Positions 36,601 to 50,568 of a DNA stretch of 64,000 nt are shown here, one piece after another (positions within the stretch are counted from its first letter, which is position 1; the number at the start of each line of letters is the position of its first letter). The notes beneath the pieces are model-generated. The model did no database searches and was not told the origin of the DNA. It was given only the letters and a program-made list of their open reading frames with translations. The DNA is from Cavenderia fasciculata. Taxonomy: Eukaryota > Evosea > Eumycetozoa > Acytosteliales > Cavenderiaceae. The position numbers and the translations under genes are program-made. Where the stretch lies: NCBI RefSeq assembly GCF_000203815.1, contig NW_004457718.1, forward strand, positions 186,001-250,000, given 5' to 3'.

Positions 36601-39600
36601 GATTCATTTCATCTAACATCTTATCCTTATTTGACTGATCCTTTGCCAATCTCCAAAACAAATTGAATGATAGTCTATGTTCTGGTGTACAAAGTATGAT
36701 TCCATTCATTTGTTTACATTTTTCAATGTTGGAGAGAATAGATCGAACATTTGATTCAGTTATCGATGGTCCAATATCTCTTTTGAATGGATAGAGATGA
36801 ATTGGTCGATTGAGAATTGATGATCCAAGTCTCATTTGTAAATCTTGAATATAAGTTTGAAGTAGTGATGGAATTGCATTGACTCGAGCAATTCTTTGTT
36901 TATCGGATATTGCCAAACACATGATTGGTAGAATAACAGATGTCTTTCCTTCACCCATCTGTAGTTGAACACATTCATTACTTTGAGCATTGATCAACTT
37001 GACAGCAATCTCTGCTTGAGTGTCTCTGATCCATATTGATTGTTCCAATTCAAATACCAACCATGTTGGATAATCTTTTGGTAACCATTTTCTTGTCTCT
37101 CTACTTTGTGATAATTCTTTTACCAAATCAACACCTTGAATGATTTTGCATTTCTGAATCTTTTGTTTATAAGTTTGAAGGATAATGTGAACACCAATTA
37201 ATTGATATATTTGATCTGGTAAATCAACCAAATGATTTGAGAAATCTTCATAAACAGTCAATGGAACACAACCAATCCAAGAATGACAACATTTCAAGAT
37301 ACCATCCAATTCATATTCTACATTTTCATTTCTAGTTGGATTATTGTAAAATTCTTGAATTAAATTCCAAACCAAATCTATTTTTTGTTGAATAATAACC
37401 GATAACTTTTCCAAAGCTTCTCCAAGTGAATGTGATTTGTTCATTTCAAATGTTGGTTGATTTGAGTATTTCTTTAAAGATTCATTACTGATATTTAAAT
37501 CATCAAATAATTCTTCTTCCAAATTTGTTTCATGGTATATTCCATCGATAAAACTGTCCAACTTGTCAAATGATATCTTTTCTCTATTACAACTTTTAGA
37601 GGTGAGAGTTGACAAGATTGATTCTAATTGTTTATCAAAACCAAACTTCCAAATATCTTGTAGTTCTTGAGGTATTTCCTTTTCAAACAATTTAACATTT
37701 TTGACCTTTTCTTGACTTGATACTTGGTCTTTTTGTTTAATTTCTATTATTGGTTGTCCAACAAAATATAAAAGATTTTTTTCTCTTTGGTAAATAATAT
37801 TATGTGTTTCTTGATTTATCTCTTTCAAAAATATTATCAATAATCTGTTATCGTACCAACAGTTGATTAACATTTGAATTTCTTGATTAAAAGAAGTTTG
37901 ATCGTGAATATACTTGTGCTCTACATGTTGATAAGAATTGTTAAGGGGATAAATGATTCTTGTTCCATCGACTCGTTGCCAAATGTCTTGTGTTGTGATC
38001 ATATCCAAAATTGACTTTTTTTCTTTTTGGTTTTCGTCTCTTGTCTTGCCTATAGGATATACAATATACTTTACAAGTACATTAACAATTAAGCGTTGCT
38101 CATATGTAGTGAGTGAATAACTTGTGTAACCTGGAAAAGTTGAAATATTTGGTAATGGTTTGGATATTGCTATCAATACAATGTGATCTAAAAATGGTGT
38201 CAATGATGGATGTGACCAATGATACGTCAACAATGTGATGATATATTTAAATCTTGAAAGATTATAATGACCACTTGCAGTTTCCATTCCTATTTTTAAT
38301 AACTTTAGATACCAATCTCTAAATGCATCACCAAGTTGTTGCTTTTTGTCAATATGTTTGGTATTAATGAGACGGTTTGTTTCTTGAAATTCTGGAACAC
38401 AATTTTGAAGACCTTTAAAGTCTGGACCGTTGATGGTTGATGAACTCATCATTGATGAATAGGGATTGAATGAATTTTCCAAATATTGAATATTCTTGTA
38501 TTCAATGATCGATGCAATTCTTTGAATGTTTTTGGTGGTTTTGCCCAATGCTGTTGGTTCAATGATGGTATCATCTGGTGTGTCAATAGGGTCATCGATT
38601 TGACAAAGTGGAGAGTAAATATTTTTGTATCTATTCCAAGCAATACGATTGAGTACCAAATCCAATGGTTTTTTCCTTTCTTCTTCTTCATCTTGAGTAT
38701 TATATAAAAATGACATTTCTTGATGAGCATTCTTTATAATATCAACCATAATAATAAAAACATCTTGTGATATCATTGGTGGGAGTAGTGGGTATAGGAT
38801 TGATACTTTTAGTTTGATATTATCACCAGATACTCTTGTTGGTGATACACTTGCTATTTGTGATAAAATATTGAGTTGTGATTGGTTGAGTGGCATGTTG
38901 TTATTAAATTTCTTTAAAAGTATAATAGCAAGTTCCATTCCTCTCAAACCAGTAAATGGATCTCTAAACAATGATGATGTTACAATATGAGAATAGCAAA
39001 GATGGAGATGTGCTGTCAAATCTGATGATTTGATCATTTTGAGTTCTTGATCAATATCATAAATAAAATATGATGGATGGTTGAGTGTGGTTGTATTTGA
39101 TTTAGCATTGTTGAAATCACCGTTCTTTTCCAATGTAATTGTTGAATGTGGCAGAATAACTTTCTTTGTTCCACTTAAATTATTTTGTTCCAAAACCAAT
39201 ATTGTTTTCAAACCAACCAAAGTTCCAATGTATTGTTGTTCACATAGTCGGTATCCAGAATATTGAACTGAATTGATTTGTCCAACAATACAATCAACAA
39301 TAAAATCCAATCCATATTGATTTAAATGAATTCTATAATGTTGGGATGCTTCTTGTTCATAAATATGAAAGTGTGACGTTGATTCCAATTGGAATAGTTT
39401 GAATATTTGATCTCTTAACTTTAGATTATTTGCAACAAAATATAATAATGATTCACCAGTTGATTTTAATTTAATTTCACCATTTTTAGTTCCAATAAAT
39501 TTAATTGAATCCAAACCTCCATCTTTGTATTGTTTGAATGTTTTTGGTCTAAACTCTATTTCATTTGTTATCATATTTATCCAATGTGAATAAGATTCTA

Positions 39601-42600
39601 CAAAAGTAATTGGTAAGTGATTAAATAAACAAGGATCAAGAAGCATCCATCTTTCTCCATTGTCTTTGATTTGAACAATTGCAATGGTATCAGCAGAACA
39701 AATAGAAAATCCTATATTATATCCTCCCATTGAATAATTGGTAGTCCTAAAAATGTATGGTTAAAAAATAATGTTGGATAGTTTTTTAAATGTATCTATA
39801 CATACCAAATACAATTTCCAGTTTGATTAACTTGAAAAATAGAATATTCAAAGAATGATTTATAAAGTTTATGATTAACAATTTGATTTGGTAATCTTCT
39901 ATCAAATGTTCCATTGAATAATAATGTTCCATCAAATATATTAAATTGAATAATTACATTGTTAATTTGGAATTCTAAAAAAGATAACAAAATGAGTTCA
40001 TAAATTAGTATAAATCATTTGGTTTAATTATAATAAATAATTGATATACATACCATAATAATTATTATTTGATCCCTTTTCCCATTTAAGATAATTTGAT
40101 TCTTGGTGAATAATATTATTTAAACATCCAAATTGATTTCCATCTTTGAAATGATCAACGATGAATGGTATTTGACGATAAATAATCAATGACAATTGAT
40201 TGAATATTATATCCAAGAATGGTTGTTCTGGAAATAATGCCAATGTTCTTGTTCCATTACTTGAATAGGTTGTATTTTCATCCAAAATAATCAATGATTT
40301 GAAATAATAATCAATATGTTGGAAATAGTTGGTTTGTTGAATAATATATTGTTTGTGATTATTGTCAATGTTGAATGTCATAATGATTGCAATAGCTGTA
40401 TAAACCATTCTCTTTCTTAGTGCTGATGTTTCTTGAATATCTCTTCCATGAAGTAATTCTTGCTGAATGAGTTCTTCCAACTTGGCAACCCATTCCCAAA
40501 GTACCACTCTGCATTTCTCCAACGTTTTAATAATCAATTTGTCAGTTTCATCCAATTCTTTTTGGTCTTGTTTTTTATCTCTTGTATTGAATGCAATTGT
40601 TAAAAAATGAATCATGACAATCATTGAAACGCTACCTTCCCAATTGGTTTGACTCTCACTTGTAACAGAGTCAACTGTTCTACATAGAGTTTGTAAAACA
40701 TTTTCATCATTCCAACCAATTCTATAAGGTCTTGTTGTAGACAATTTGTTCTTTCTAGGACCACATTGCATTGACAATTGATAAAACATAACCAATACAT
40801 GAATTCCATTTAGATTATTTCTTTCCTCCATGTATCTAATCATATTTCTAATCGATAAACATTCTCCAACTCTTAACATTCCATATCTTATATACTCGTT
40901 TGGTAACATTCCTTTTGGTGTGTAGTATTGAGTTGTGAGAACATCATTTTCTGAAATACTACCTTGACTTAACATCCAATTGAGTTGACTATATTCAACC
41001 TTTGATGGAATTGAAAGGGGTACTAGTTGAAATTTGCTTGTTGTAATATCCACAATATTATTTCCTTCTTTGTATCCAAAACAAAAAATTGTGTTTGGAT
41101 TCCAATCAACAAATGATGATTCAGTATATTGAAAGATATTGAGATTAAAGGGCACTCTATCTTTGGTAACCAATAAAGATATAATACTTTGATCTGGTGA
41201 GATTTTTAATGTATCTTTCTTTTCACTACTGCTTGGAGCAAAAAGATATTTGCATAGCAAAGCAAATGAGTTTCTAACATAATAGAGGTAGAATGGGATA
41301 TTGGTTTCGAAAATGTGTTTGAATTGTTCGTCTTTATCTTCTGGCAATGATTTGTAGTAGATTGATGATTTTAAATTGTAATATTCTTGAATGTTAGAGT
41401 TGATTCTATTTCTGTTTCGAATGTCAGTTTCGCTTTCACTTGGATATAAAAGTAGTTGTTCCGTTTGAATCTTGATATAATCTGTCACTTTATCTTTGTA
41501 TTCACGATACTCTTTGATTTTGGTTTCGGTCTTGGTCTCTATATCATCCAATTCATCTTGTAATTCTTCTTGATAAAATTGTTCGGCCCATTTCTTTGCA
41601 AAACCATTAGCGCTAAAGATTGAATTATCGATTGATGTTTTACTACAATGACGTTGATCTTCAAAATATAATTCCAATGATTCCAAGGTGTCATACTCGA
41701 ATTTGTTTTGAAGTAATAGGTCTGAGAATATTGATATGTCGACATAGGGTGGTAGAGGAGAGTATAAACTGAATCTTGGTGTTGAATCTTGACTCTCTTG
41801 TTTGTCAAGTAAAAGACAATAATCTAAAGTCAATCTATCTAAAATAGCAACCAAAGTGTATGATGTCAAGATAAAACGACTGTAAAGAATAGCATCTTTA
41901 TCATATCTTGGTTTTGCCAACTTCATATAAATGTCCATTAGATTGTAAATTGATGAGAATACATCTTGTTGATCGTTTGATAGTGCGTGTCTAAATATTT
42001 TACTTTTCCACATCTTGAATATAATATCTTCAACGATATTTAATATGATGACTAATGATACATTCTCATTTTTTGGTCTAGTATTGATACATATGACAAT
42101 ACTTTGCATGATAATAACAAAGTGGTCTCCAGCGCCGAGAGGTTGGAGATCGTTGAGTAAGGTAGAATATCCCTGTAAACAAGATATTGAAGAATTGGAT
42201 GCTGAATCGGTCAATAAATTTACACCTTTGACATCTAACTTCTTTTCTTCTACTTTGGTACTGTTTACAAATGATTTAATATTTTGATGAAGGGATCCAT
42301 GTACCAAGTTTGTTGGATCAGTTCCATAATCTTTCAATCCAGTACAAATGTTGTTGATGGATGTACTGATTTGAGATTCTTTCTCTGCGACTTGACAGAA
42401 TGAATCCCATTGTTGATGAACCTTGTCAGAGAGTATCTGGCATTGTTCTTTGATTGATTTGGTCAAATCAAATACAGTTGTTGGATGTTTCTCTTGATAT
42501 TTGATTTTGAATTTTTCACAACTCCTTGCAATGTGTGCAATGTATTCCAATGTTGTTTGACTGTTGACTTTATGTTCCACAAGTGTATTGATTTTAAATA

Positions 42601-43051
42601 CCAACACATACCATTTATATATTCTTGTCTTTAATCGATATCTTTTAAAAAGAAAATGAGTCAATGATTTGAGACCGACCCAGAGAGGTGATCTAATCCA
42701 ACCATTATCTGGACCAGAACCAATAATTTCAGGTCTAATTGATTTATAAATGATTGGAGTTGAATAATTGGTTGTTGAATCATTGTATTCACATCCAGGA
42801 ATAGATGGAATTAACCAATTGAGAATGGTGTTTGGTGATGGTATCACACTATCTTCACGACGAACGATTGACATGATTGGTGGTTGATCCAGTATCTCTT
42901 AGTGCAACTAGATACTCTAAGAATACTGGATCTAACAGTTGATTGACATCTTGAATGTTGAATGAACAAATGGGTGTTGCAATTTGTAGTTTTGATGTTT
43001 GAGCATTAAATGTATCAAGTGTTGGATAGATTTGAATTAAATCTAATATAA

Positions 43052-43085
<34 letters not shown>

Positions 43086-43474
43086 TATGTTGTTGACAGT
43101 TGGAGGTCTATGATGATAACCAAAATACAATTTGATTTCTTAAAGTAGGTGATTAAATGTATATTATTATTAATATTATTATTATTATTATCTTTTGAAT
43201 CAAAAAATGATTGTGTGATTCTTTCAGTTAGTTGGACTATGTTTGGTGGTTGTTTAATATCATCACTGAATTGATTTAAAGCAGATGATACTATTACTCC
43301 CTTTTCTCTATAAACTTTACAACTGCTGACATGTTTAATGAACGAATGAAATAGAGTACTTTCTGCTTCATCTTGTTCCTGCTGATCAAATACATTAGGC
43401 AATCTTGTTGGCATAAATAGATGACTCAACATTGAATCATCTTGATTATTATCTTCCTCTGTTGGTGGCTCCAT
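33641..43474 (-). CDS. Giant DUF6606-DUF3638-DUF3645 protein, array copy 2 (nearly intact)
   Basis: Exons are 40054-43474, 39806-39974 and 33641-39746 (9696 nt, a multiple of three, about 3231 codons). The start is MEPPTEEDNNQDDSMLSHLF at 43474. Compared with its paralogues, exon 1 has two extra bases near 43112 and one extra base near 42890. Together they restore frame, but the roughly 75 codons between them are shifted and meet a stop at 43085, so the long N-terminus can be made only if these are sequence errors. From 42874 on, all 2,900 or so codons are open. The motor-like core is intact: QMGEGKTSVILPIM, DECDDLLSYKYQLLYPIGSK, AVPFRAKDTPSERAEYGHPD, LVYLDDYHTRGVDIKLP and RMRKLGQGQTISILIS. 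This set resembles motifs I, II and VI of SF2 ATPases. Function is unknown; public annotations as ubiquitinyl hydrolase rest on similarity only. Asn runs (about 43040-43085) vary among copies. Confidence 0.88.
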
Positions 43475-44738
43475 CTCTATTGATACTCTTCACCCAATAC
43501 TAGTTGTTAATCTGAGTAAAGATAAGAGATAGAGATAGATAGATTGATAGATAGATAGATAGATAGAGTACCCTTTGAAGGGAAGAAATGCAGAGCAATG
43601 ATCTTCACGAATTTAATTTTTTTTAATTTTAGTTTTTTTTTCGAAGTGAAGATCTCCAACAACAAATAAAATCTTTGATAGTATTATTTTTTGTATTTCG
43701 ATAATTAGTTGTGCATAAATAATGATAATCATTTAACCTCTCCTATCAATCCTCTTTCACTTTAATTATGTACTACTATTATATATCACTTTTTATTCAT
43801 CGATCAATGTATTGATCGACATTTTCAGCATAGGCTTTGATATAAATGATTTATAAACATATATTTCACCTGCTCATTGTTTATTTTCCTTTATATGTCA
43901 TTCTACCAGTGGAAAAACAGAAGAGTTGAACTCATTTGAAATGAAAACAAACCAAACTCACAGTTTTCTTTCATTGATTGCATAATAACTATTTAACTAT
44001 TCAAGGATCAAACCAACAATTACAAAATGTAGGTTTCAACGATGATTTAAAAAGAAACATTAATGTAGATATCAATCGATTATTTATTAATACAAATCTA
44101 TCTTTTTATAAAATTTTTAGGCCTAAAAAGCACGATACCAGATGGATGAGGATGATAAATCATGTGTTGTTCTTATTTCATCAATCTTTGGTGGACCGTC
44201 ATTCTGGTGCTGGCAATGGATTGGATGATGGTTTGGTGAAGACATTTTTTTCCTTCACAAATATTTAATGTAATCACCCGAATCACATTTCTACAAGATC
44301 ATACATCAGATGGTTGATTCATATTTGCTATGATTTATCAAATCGTGGTATCCAATTTCGGCAATGCAACTCTTGTTGGTATAACTCACCAGAAGCTATC
44401 AGGGTATATTGGATATACCAAAAATCCACTCAAGAGGATGATTCAACAGCTGCAATAATATTGGAAGTATTGCTTGTGGATGACAATCACTCTTTTGCTT
44501 GGAGTAGGGTGTTCAATCATCGCCTCTTTATGCATTTTGTAGATGCACACAGAGTCGTAAAGTTTGGTCCGGTTATTCTTTTACCATCTATAACAATTAC
44601 CTGTCCTGATTCAACGTAGTACATCTAATCGTTCATATGATAGTAAAAGAATAATCGAACCAAACTATCCACAGAGTTGTCCATTAAAGAGTCAAGGTTA
44701 ATAAATAATCATTTAATTAATTTGTATATATGCTATAT
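43475..44738. other. Spacer between array copies 2 and 3, with weak plus-strand open frames
   Basis: The left part (43475-43980) should be the promoter of copy 2 and holds GATA repeats (43530-43566). The right part (43978-44619) holds the doubtful open frames listed separately. No part of the DUF3638 gene itself is present. Confidence 0.45.
43978..44619 (+). pseudogene. Doubtful decayed gene on the plus strand
   Basis: Two open frames (43978-44268 and 44314-44619) read like protein in places. In the second, RSYIRWLIHICYDLSNRGI and NSPEAIRVYWIYQKS stand out, while another frame over the same bases gives ITHQKLSGYIGYTKNPLKRM and a hydrophobic stretch. Mixed coding signals in two frames suggest a relic. 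No family is recognised. Confidence 0.25.
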
Positions 44739-47700
44739 TTATTTATTATTTATAATTTTTTCAATGTGACTATATCCAATTGAATAAATTCTTTGGAGTT
44801 GAAAATTCTTTTCAAGTAGATCGATTGGACATTTTTTAAATCTTCTTGTTTTGATGATTGAGAGTAGTTGGTTGGATAGAGTATCATCTATCGAGAGTTT
44901 GTCGATATGACTTGGTTTGACACCTTCTAATACAAAACCAAATTGATCAATAAAATCATTGTTGATTAGTTTTGACATGATTGTTTTTGATTCACATCTA
45001 AAGATCCCAAGGAATTGATAAATCTCTGGTAGATGATCAAAGTATTTTGATCCATTCAATACATTGATTTGATTTAATAATGGATGGGTTGATTGATAAT
45101 TAAAAGTTGATGGTAACAATGTAGATGCCTTGTTGAAATACTCTCTTTGGTTTGGACGATCTCTTTGGATTGTTTGATGGAGCGATGCAACAATGATTAC
45201 CTTTTGACAAACTAGTTGATCAAACATGTGGATTAAATGATTTGCTTCTTTCATTGAAACTAGAATCATGTTTGGTGTATCAGCATTCCAAACAACCAAA
45301 ATATAATTCATCGATATTTTTGATGGTGTTGTATTGATTGATAATAGTCTTGGTAAAGTTTTGAGTTGCCCATAGTGTTGATGAGAAACAATCCTGTTGA
45401 ATCTCTAGGCATTTCCAAACCAATGTATCTTTGAATATTTCTTTGATTGGTTGGAATATTGATGGACAGTTTTGTATGCATGTCGACCCAATGAGGATGT
45501 CTCTCCAACCCTCGTAAATAATTTCTTTGTAAGGGGTTACTTGTGGAGGTAATTGACGTTGGATTTCTACTTCAGCTTCTATGTCAAACTCTCTCTCTTG
45601 TTCTTCTTCAACCATATTGGAATAAATGATTTGATCTTTCATTTTGTCCTTTGCATAGTGGCCAATCAAGTTTGCTTGTTTGGAATGTTGTGGGTCTAGT
45701 GCGACCACTATACTTTCATCTCCAACATCTTTGTTAAATGTTTTCTCCAATTTAGATACCATTGATGAAACAACTACATCACCTTTTTCTTTTCGGTACA
45801 ATGAAGAATACATATCGAATAATGAGAGAGTTTCTGGGAACGATACTAATTTTGAAAATATGGATGTTTTGTTCTTGGCATCATCTATACCCAAAAGTGA
45901 AATCTATCCAAGGAATGATGAATGCAAGAACAAATGAATTTGTGACTGATTCAATCGTATTTTGAATTGTCCATTTTAATATATCTTGAATCTCTGGTGA
46001 TTTGTAAAGTGGTTCAAGTTCACCTCTATCATTCTTTAATTCGATTCCAAGATTCTTTGAAATGAGAATTGAAATAGTTTGACCTTGTCCCAACTTTCTC
46101 ATTCTCATACATGCTTGAAGTAGTTTCTCTTTTGTTATCTTGTTTCCAACTGTTACGATTGCATTACTGTTGATTGGAAGTTTAATATCAACACCACGAG
46201 TATGATAATCATCCAAATAAACTAAAACTCTATCTAATCTATCAGAGAGTGGTGATTGGCTAAAAAGGAATTTTTTTCCTTCTCTATCGATGGTTGTCAA
46301 TTTATCATTTTCAAAAAATAGAGCTCCATCTATTCTTGTTGTTGATTCCAATTCCAACCATCTCTTGACAACATCTTCATTGGTTTTACCAATCATCAAT
46401 GCTCCTGCATCAATAAGTATGTTGAAATAGTGTCGACTTTGATTGTTGTTTAGTTTAACAATTTCTCCAGAATATTCTTATCATCAACAATATGAACCTT
46501 GTTTGATTGGTCATTTTGATCAAGAATATAATTCAATACTTGAACATTGGTATATTTGAGTCGATCCAAATCATTTTGTTGAATAGTAAGGGGATAGAGA
46601 CATTTAGTATCATTGGTACCACTGAATCCACACGAAATATTATTCTTGGAGTTTGATTTTGGATAAACCAAATCCCATGGGTTGGCAAATAATTTGGATG
46701 GGAACTGTTTTGTTTCATATGGGAATACCAATTCGTTCAACCAGAAATTGATGACTCTACAATTGAATTTGAATAATGAATAGAGATGTTTGATCAATTG
46801 ATTATCAGATTTGACAACACATTTGAAAAATCTCTATATTTCTCTTCAATTGATTGATCATAATCTGTCCATGATCTGTAGATATCTGATGCATCATGTT
46901 TGTTACTTGATATGATACAATCCAATGTTTTTTGGAATTGATTAAATGTCAGTCCTTGATTGTAATATGAAAGGTAGGTGAGGATGATTACAAAATCAGG
47001 ATGACCATACTCTGCCCTTTCAGAGGGTGTATCTTTGGCTCTGTATGGGACCGCCAATAATGTAGAGTCCCGTTTGAATGATGATGATTCTTTTGATCTG
47101 ATACCATAATGTTTTGACCATGTTTTTGATAGTGAATGTAACAAAGCTTCATATGAAAATAATCCTCTATAGACCAATATTCTTGTTTGATGTTTATCAA
47201 GTTTTTCAACCAATGATAGTGCATTCTTATGTTCTTGGGCCATTATGTCTTCATCTGATCCAACACACACAACCCCAACAAATTGTTTGATAAGGTCAAG
47301 ATTCTTTTCATTGGTGTTGAATGGTAGTTTGTTGATTAATCTATCTAGCAAATCAACCAATATTTCTTTCATTGTATCATGATTGTTTTCATTCTCTGAT
47401 GCCAATCTTCTAAAAAGGAATGGATCTTGGTCATCGTTGTAATGATGTTGAAGAATTGATTTTAATTCAGATAGAACCTCTTCAATAACTGATAAGAATT
47501 CGTCGTGTTACACTTTTCAATGTTGCCGAGAATAGATCGAACATGTGATACTGATATTGATGGTCCAATATCTCTTTTGAATGGATAGAGATGGATTGGT
47601 CGATTGAGAATTGATGATCCAAGTCTCATTTGTAAATCTTGAATATAAGTTTGAAGTAGTGATGGAATTGCATTGACTCGGGCAATTCTATTTCCATTGG

Positions 47701-50393
47701 ATATTGCCAAACACATGATTGGTAGAATAACAGATGTCTTTCCTTCACCCATCTGTAGTTGAACACATTCATTACTTTGAGCATTGATCAACTTTTCAGC
47801 AATCTCTGCTTGAGTATCTCTGATCCATATTGATTGTTCCAATTCAAATACCAACCATGTTGGATAATCTTTTGGTAACCATTGTCTAGTCTCTCTACTT
47901 TGTGATAATTCTTTTACCAAATCAACACCTTTAAGGACTTTACATTTCTGAATCTTTTGTTTGTAACCTTGCAAAAGAATGTGAACACCAATGAGTTGAT
48001 AAATTTGATCTGGTAAATCTATCAAATAATTTGAGAAATCTTCATAAACAGTCAATGGTACACATCCAATCCAAGAATGACAACTTTTAAATATACAATC
48101 TGTTAGATCTAGATTGTTTAAAATCAATGATATCTCAATGATATTTCATTGATATCTCATTGAACTCAATATACTCAATCCTGGTTAGGACAAGTCAAAT
48201 ATGTAAAGTATTTTGGATAAAATACTAACGACTAACCATCGTCAGTTAGTCGTCTGGATCAACAACTATAAAAAGGATTAGAATAATCCAATAAAGACAT
48301 TCTACAATTCTACATTCTATTCTATATTCTATATTATATATTCTATATTCATCTTTTATTACTATAAATAATAATCATTACAATCTAATCTAAAATCAAT
48401 ATTACTATCTATATATTCATATATCTATATATTATTATATACCTCTCAAACTAATTATATATTTACCAAGTATCTATATAGTTATTACACAATCCAATTC
48501 TTGTTGAGATTGATCTGTTCTTTTTGGATTTTTGTAAAACTGTTGAATTATTTTCCAAACCAAATCTATTTTCTGTTGAATAATGACTGATAACTTTTCA
48601 AGGTCACGACCCAATGTTTGAGAATTAAAGATACCAAATTTTAGTTGGATATATAGATGATTCTTTAACGAATCTTTACTGATATTTAAATCATCAAATA
48701 ATTCTTCTTCCAAATTAGTTTTATGGTATATTCCATAGATAAAATCATCCATCTTATCAAATGATATCTTTTCTGACTTGGTACCTGTAAAACCCAATGT
48801 TGACCAGATTGATTCCAATTGTTTATCAAAACCAACGTGCCAAATCATTTGATACTCTTGAGGTAAATTCTTGTCAAATAGAATTTTACCTTGTAATTGA
48901 TTCTATTAAATAGTTTTTTGGACCGTTCACTTTGAAGATGTTTGAAAGTCGGATAACTATTAAAATACAATAGTGCTGGTAATCGAGTGTACCATATATT
49001 TTTTGTACAAGCTTGTATTGATTCTAAAAATAATTTCAATCGTCTATTGTTGTACCAATGAATGATTTTTCCTTTAACGGTTTCATTAAACGATGCTTGG
49101 TTATATTGTAAATATGGGTTAGAGATTGGTGTATATGAGGTGTGTGTTGGAGCAATGATTTCTGCACCGACCATCTCCCAAATATTTTGGGTAAAGATCC
49201 GATTGAGAATATCGGCTTTTGCTTGTGTAATTTCTCGCTTTTTCTTTTCCCTTTCTTTTTCAGTATAGCCGATAAAGTAATGAGGGCTTGGTACTGAATT
49301 ATTGACCAAAGTCTCTAATAGTTATTTGTCAAATGTAGTGTTAGGGTCAGTATAACTTTTTTCACAAGGAAAGGTTGGAATGCCTCTGAATGGCGAGGAT
49401 ATTCCAATGAGCACGAGATGATCGAGTAATGGTGCCAATGAATCGGACCAATGGTATGAAATCAATGAAATGATGAACTTGAATCTTGAAAGGAGTATAA
49501 TCACCACTTGCAGTTTCCATTGCTATTTTTAATAACTTTAGATACCAAGTGGCAAACGCATCAGCTAGTCCTTGATTAGAACGAATCTGATAGGTGTGGA
49601 TGAGATTAGGTGTTTCTTGAAACTCTGGAACACAGTTTTTGCGGTCAGTAAAGTCTAATCCATGAATAGTTGATGTACCAATCATTGAATAGGGATTGAA
49701 TGAATTATCTAAATATTTAATATTCTTGGATTCAATGATTGATGCCATTCTTTGAACATTTTTGGTGTTTTGTCCAAATGCTGGTGGTTCAATGACGATA
49801 AATGATCCTGATGTGTCAATTGGTCCATCAATTTGACAAAGAGGTGAATATATTCTTTTGTATCTATTCCAGGCAATACGATTGAGTGTTGAAGTTAGTG
49901 GTGTTGCTTTTTGATTGGAAATCCACAATATTGACATTTCAGCATGTGATTGTTTAATCATATCAACCAAAATAACAAATCCATCATAATGTGATATCAT
50001 TGGTGCGAGAAGTGGAAATGATATTGTTATTTGTTGGATGTGGTTGGATTGAGTTCTTTTTGGTGATATGTTGGATATCGCAGATAAAATATTGAGTTGT
50101 GATTGGTTGAGTGGCATATTGTTATTGAATTTCTTTAAAAGTATAACTCCAAGTTCCATTCCTCTCAATCCAGTAAATGGATCTCTAAACAATGATGATG
50201 TTACAATATGAGAGTAACAAAGATGGAGATGTGCTGTCAAATCTGATGATTTGATCATTTTGAGTTCCCTGTCAATATCATAAATAAAATATGATGGATG
50301 GTTGAGAGAGGTTGTACTTGATTTGGAATTATTAAATCCTTCACAATCATTCTTTTCCAATGTGATTTTTGAATGAGGAAGAATAACCTTCTT
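44739..50393 (-). pseudogene. Array copy 3: 5'-truncated, decayed DUF3638-DUF3645 gene
   Basis: Homology to the neighbours runs from 50393, in the middle of exon 3 (equivalent to about residue 1386 of the intact copy), to the normal stop at 44739 (...SHIEKIINNK). The first 1,385 residues with the DUF6606 part and both introns are missing. The remainder is broken into about ten frames (for example 49362-50360, 48845-49309, 48474-48848, 47462-48127, 46794-47405, 46450-46797, 45881-46399, 45280-45894 and 44739-45311). About 250 bp that include the DECDD motif are deleted near 47490, and a solo LTR sits at 48101-48489. QMGEGKTSVI and RMRKLGQGQ are still readable. Its C-terminal end is closest to copy 2. 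It is clearly a dead copy. Confidence 0.9.
48096..48494. mobile_element. Solo LTR of an LTR retrotransposon, with 5-bp target duplication
   Basis: Relative to the three other array copies, 389 bp are inserted at 48101-48489. The insert begins TGTTAGATC and ends TTATTACA, the usual TG...CA ends of an LTR, and is flanked by CAATC at 48096-48100 and 48490-48494. Inside are a 9-bp inverted repeat (ACGACTAAC/GTTAGTCGT, about 48227-48252) and a TATA-like CTATAAAAAGG. No coding part is present, so this is a solo LTR left after recombination. The family cannot be told. It is younger than the duplication that made the host copy. Confidence 0.87.
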
Positions 50394-50568
50394 ATTTGTT
50401 TTTATTGAATCAATTATTTATTACCTAGAATATTTTTGAGGAACAATCAAAAAATTTATATAACAATAAATGAGTTAATCATGTACATTTGATCATTGTA
50501 CATGATTAACTCACACTCAACTTATTAAATTTATTAGTATGGATTTTTTTCTCACTCAACTTATTTAA
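50394..50568. other. Junction between array copies 3 and 4
   Basis: This is a short AT-rich spacer between the truncated 5' end of copy 3 and the stop of copy 4. It marks the breakpoint of the duplication that produced copy 3. It contains the perfect inverted repeat listed separately. Confidence 0.6.
50471..50513. repeat. Perfect 17-bp inverted repeat (hairpin)
   Basis: TGAGTTAATCATGTACA at 50471-50487 is the exact reverse complement of 50497-50513, with a 9-nt loop. It lies 56 bp downstream of the copy 4 stop on the minus strand, where it could form a 3'-end hairpin, or it may be a trace of the breakpoint. Confidence 0.85.
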
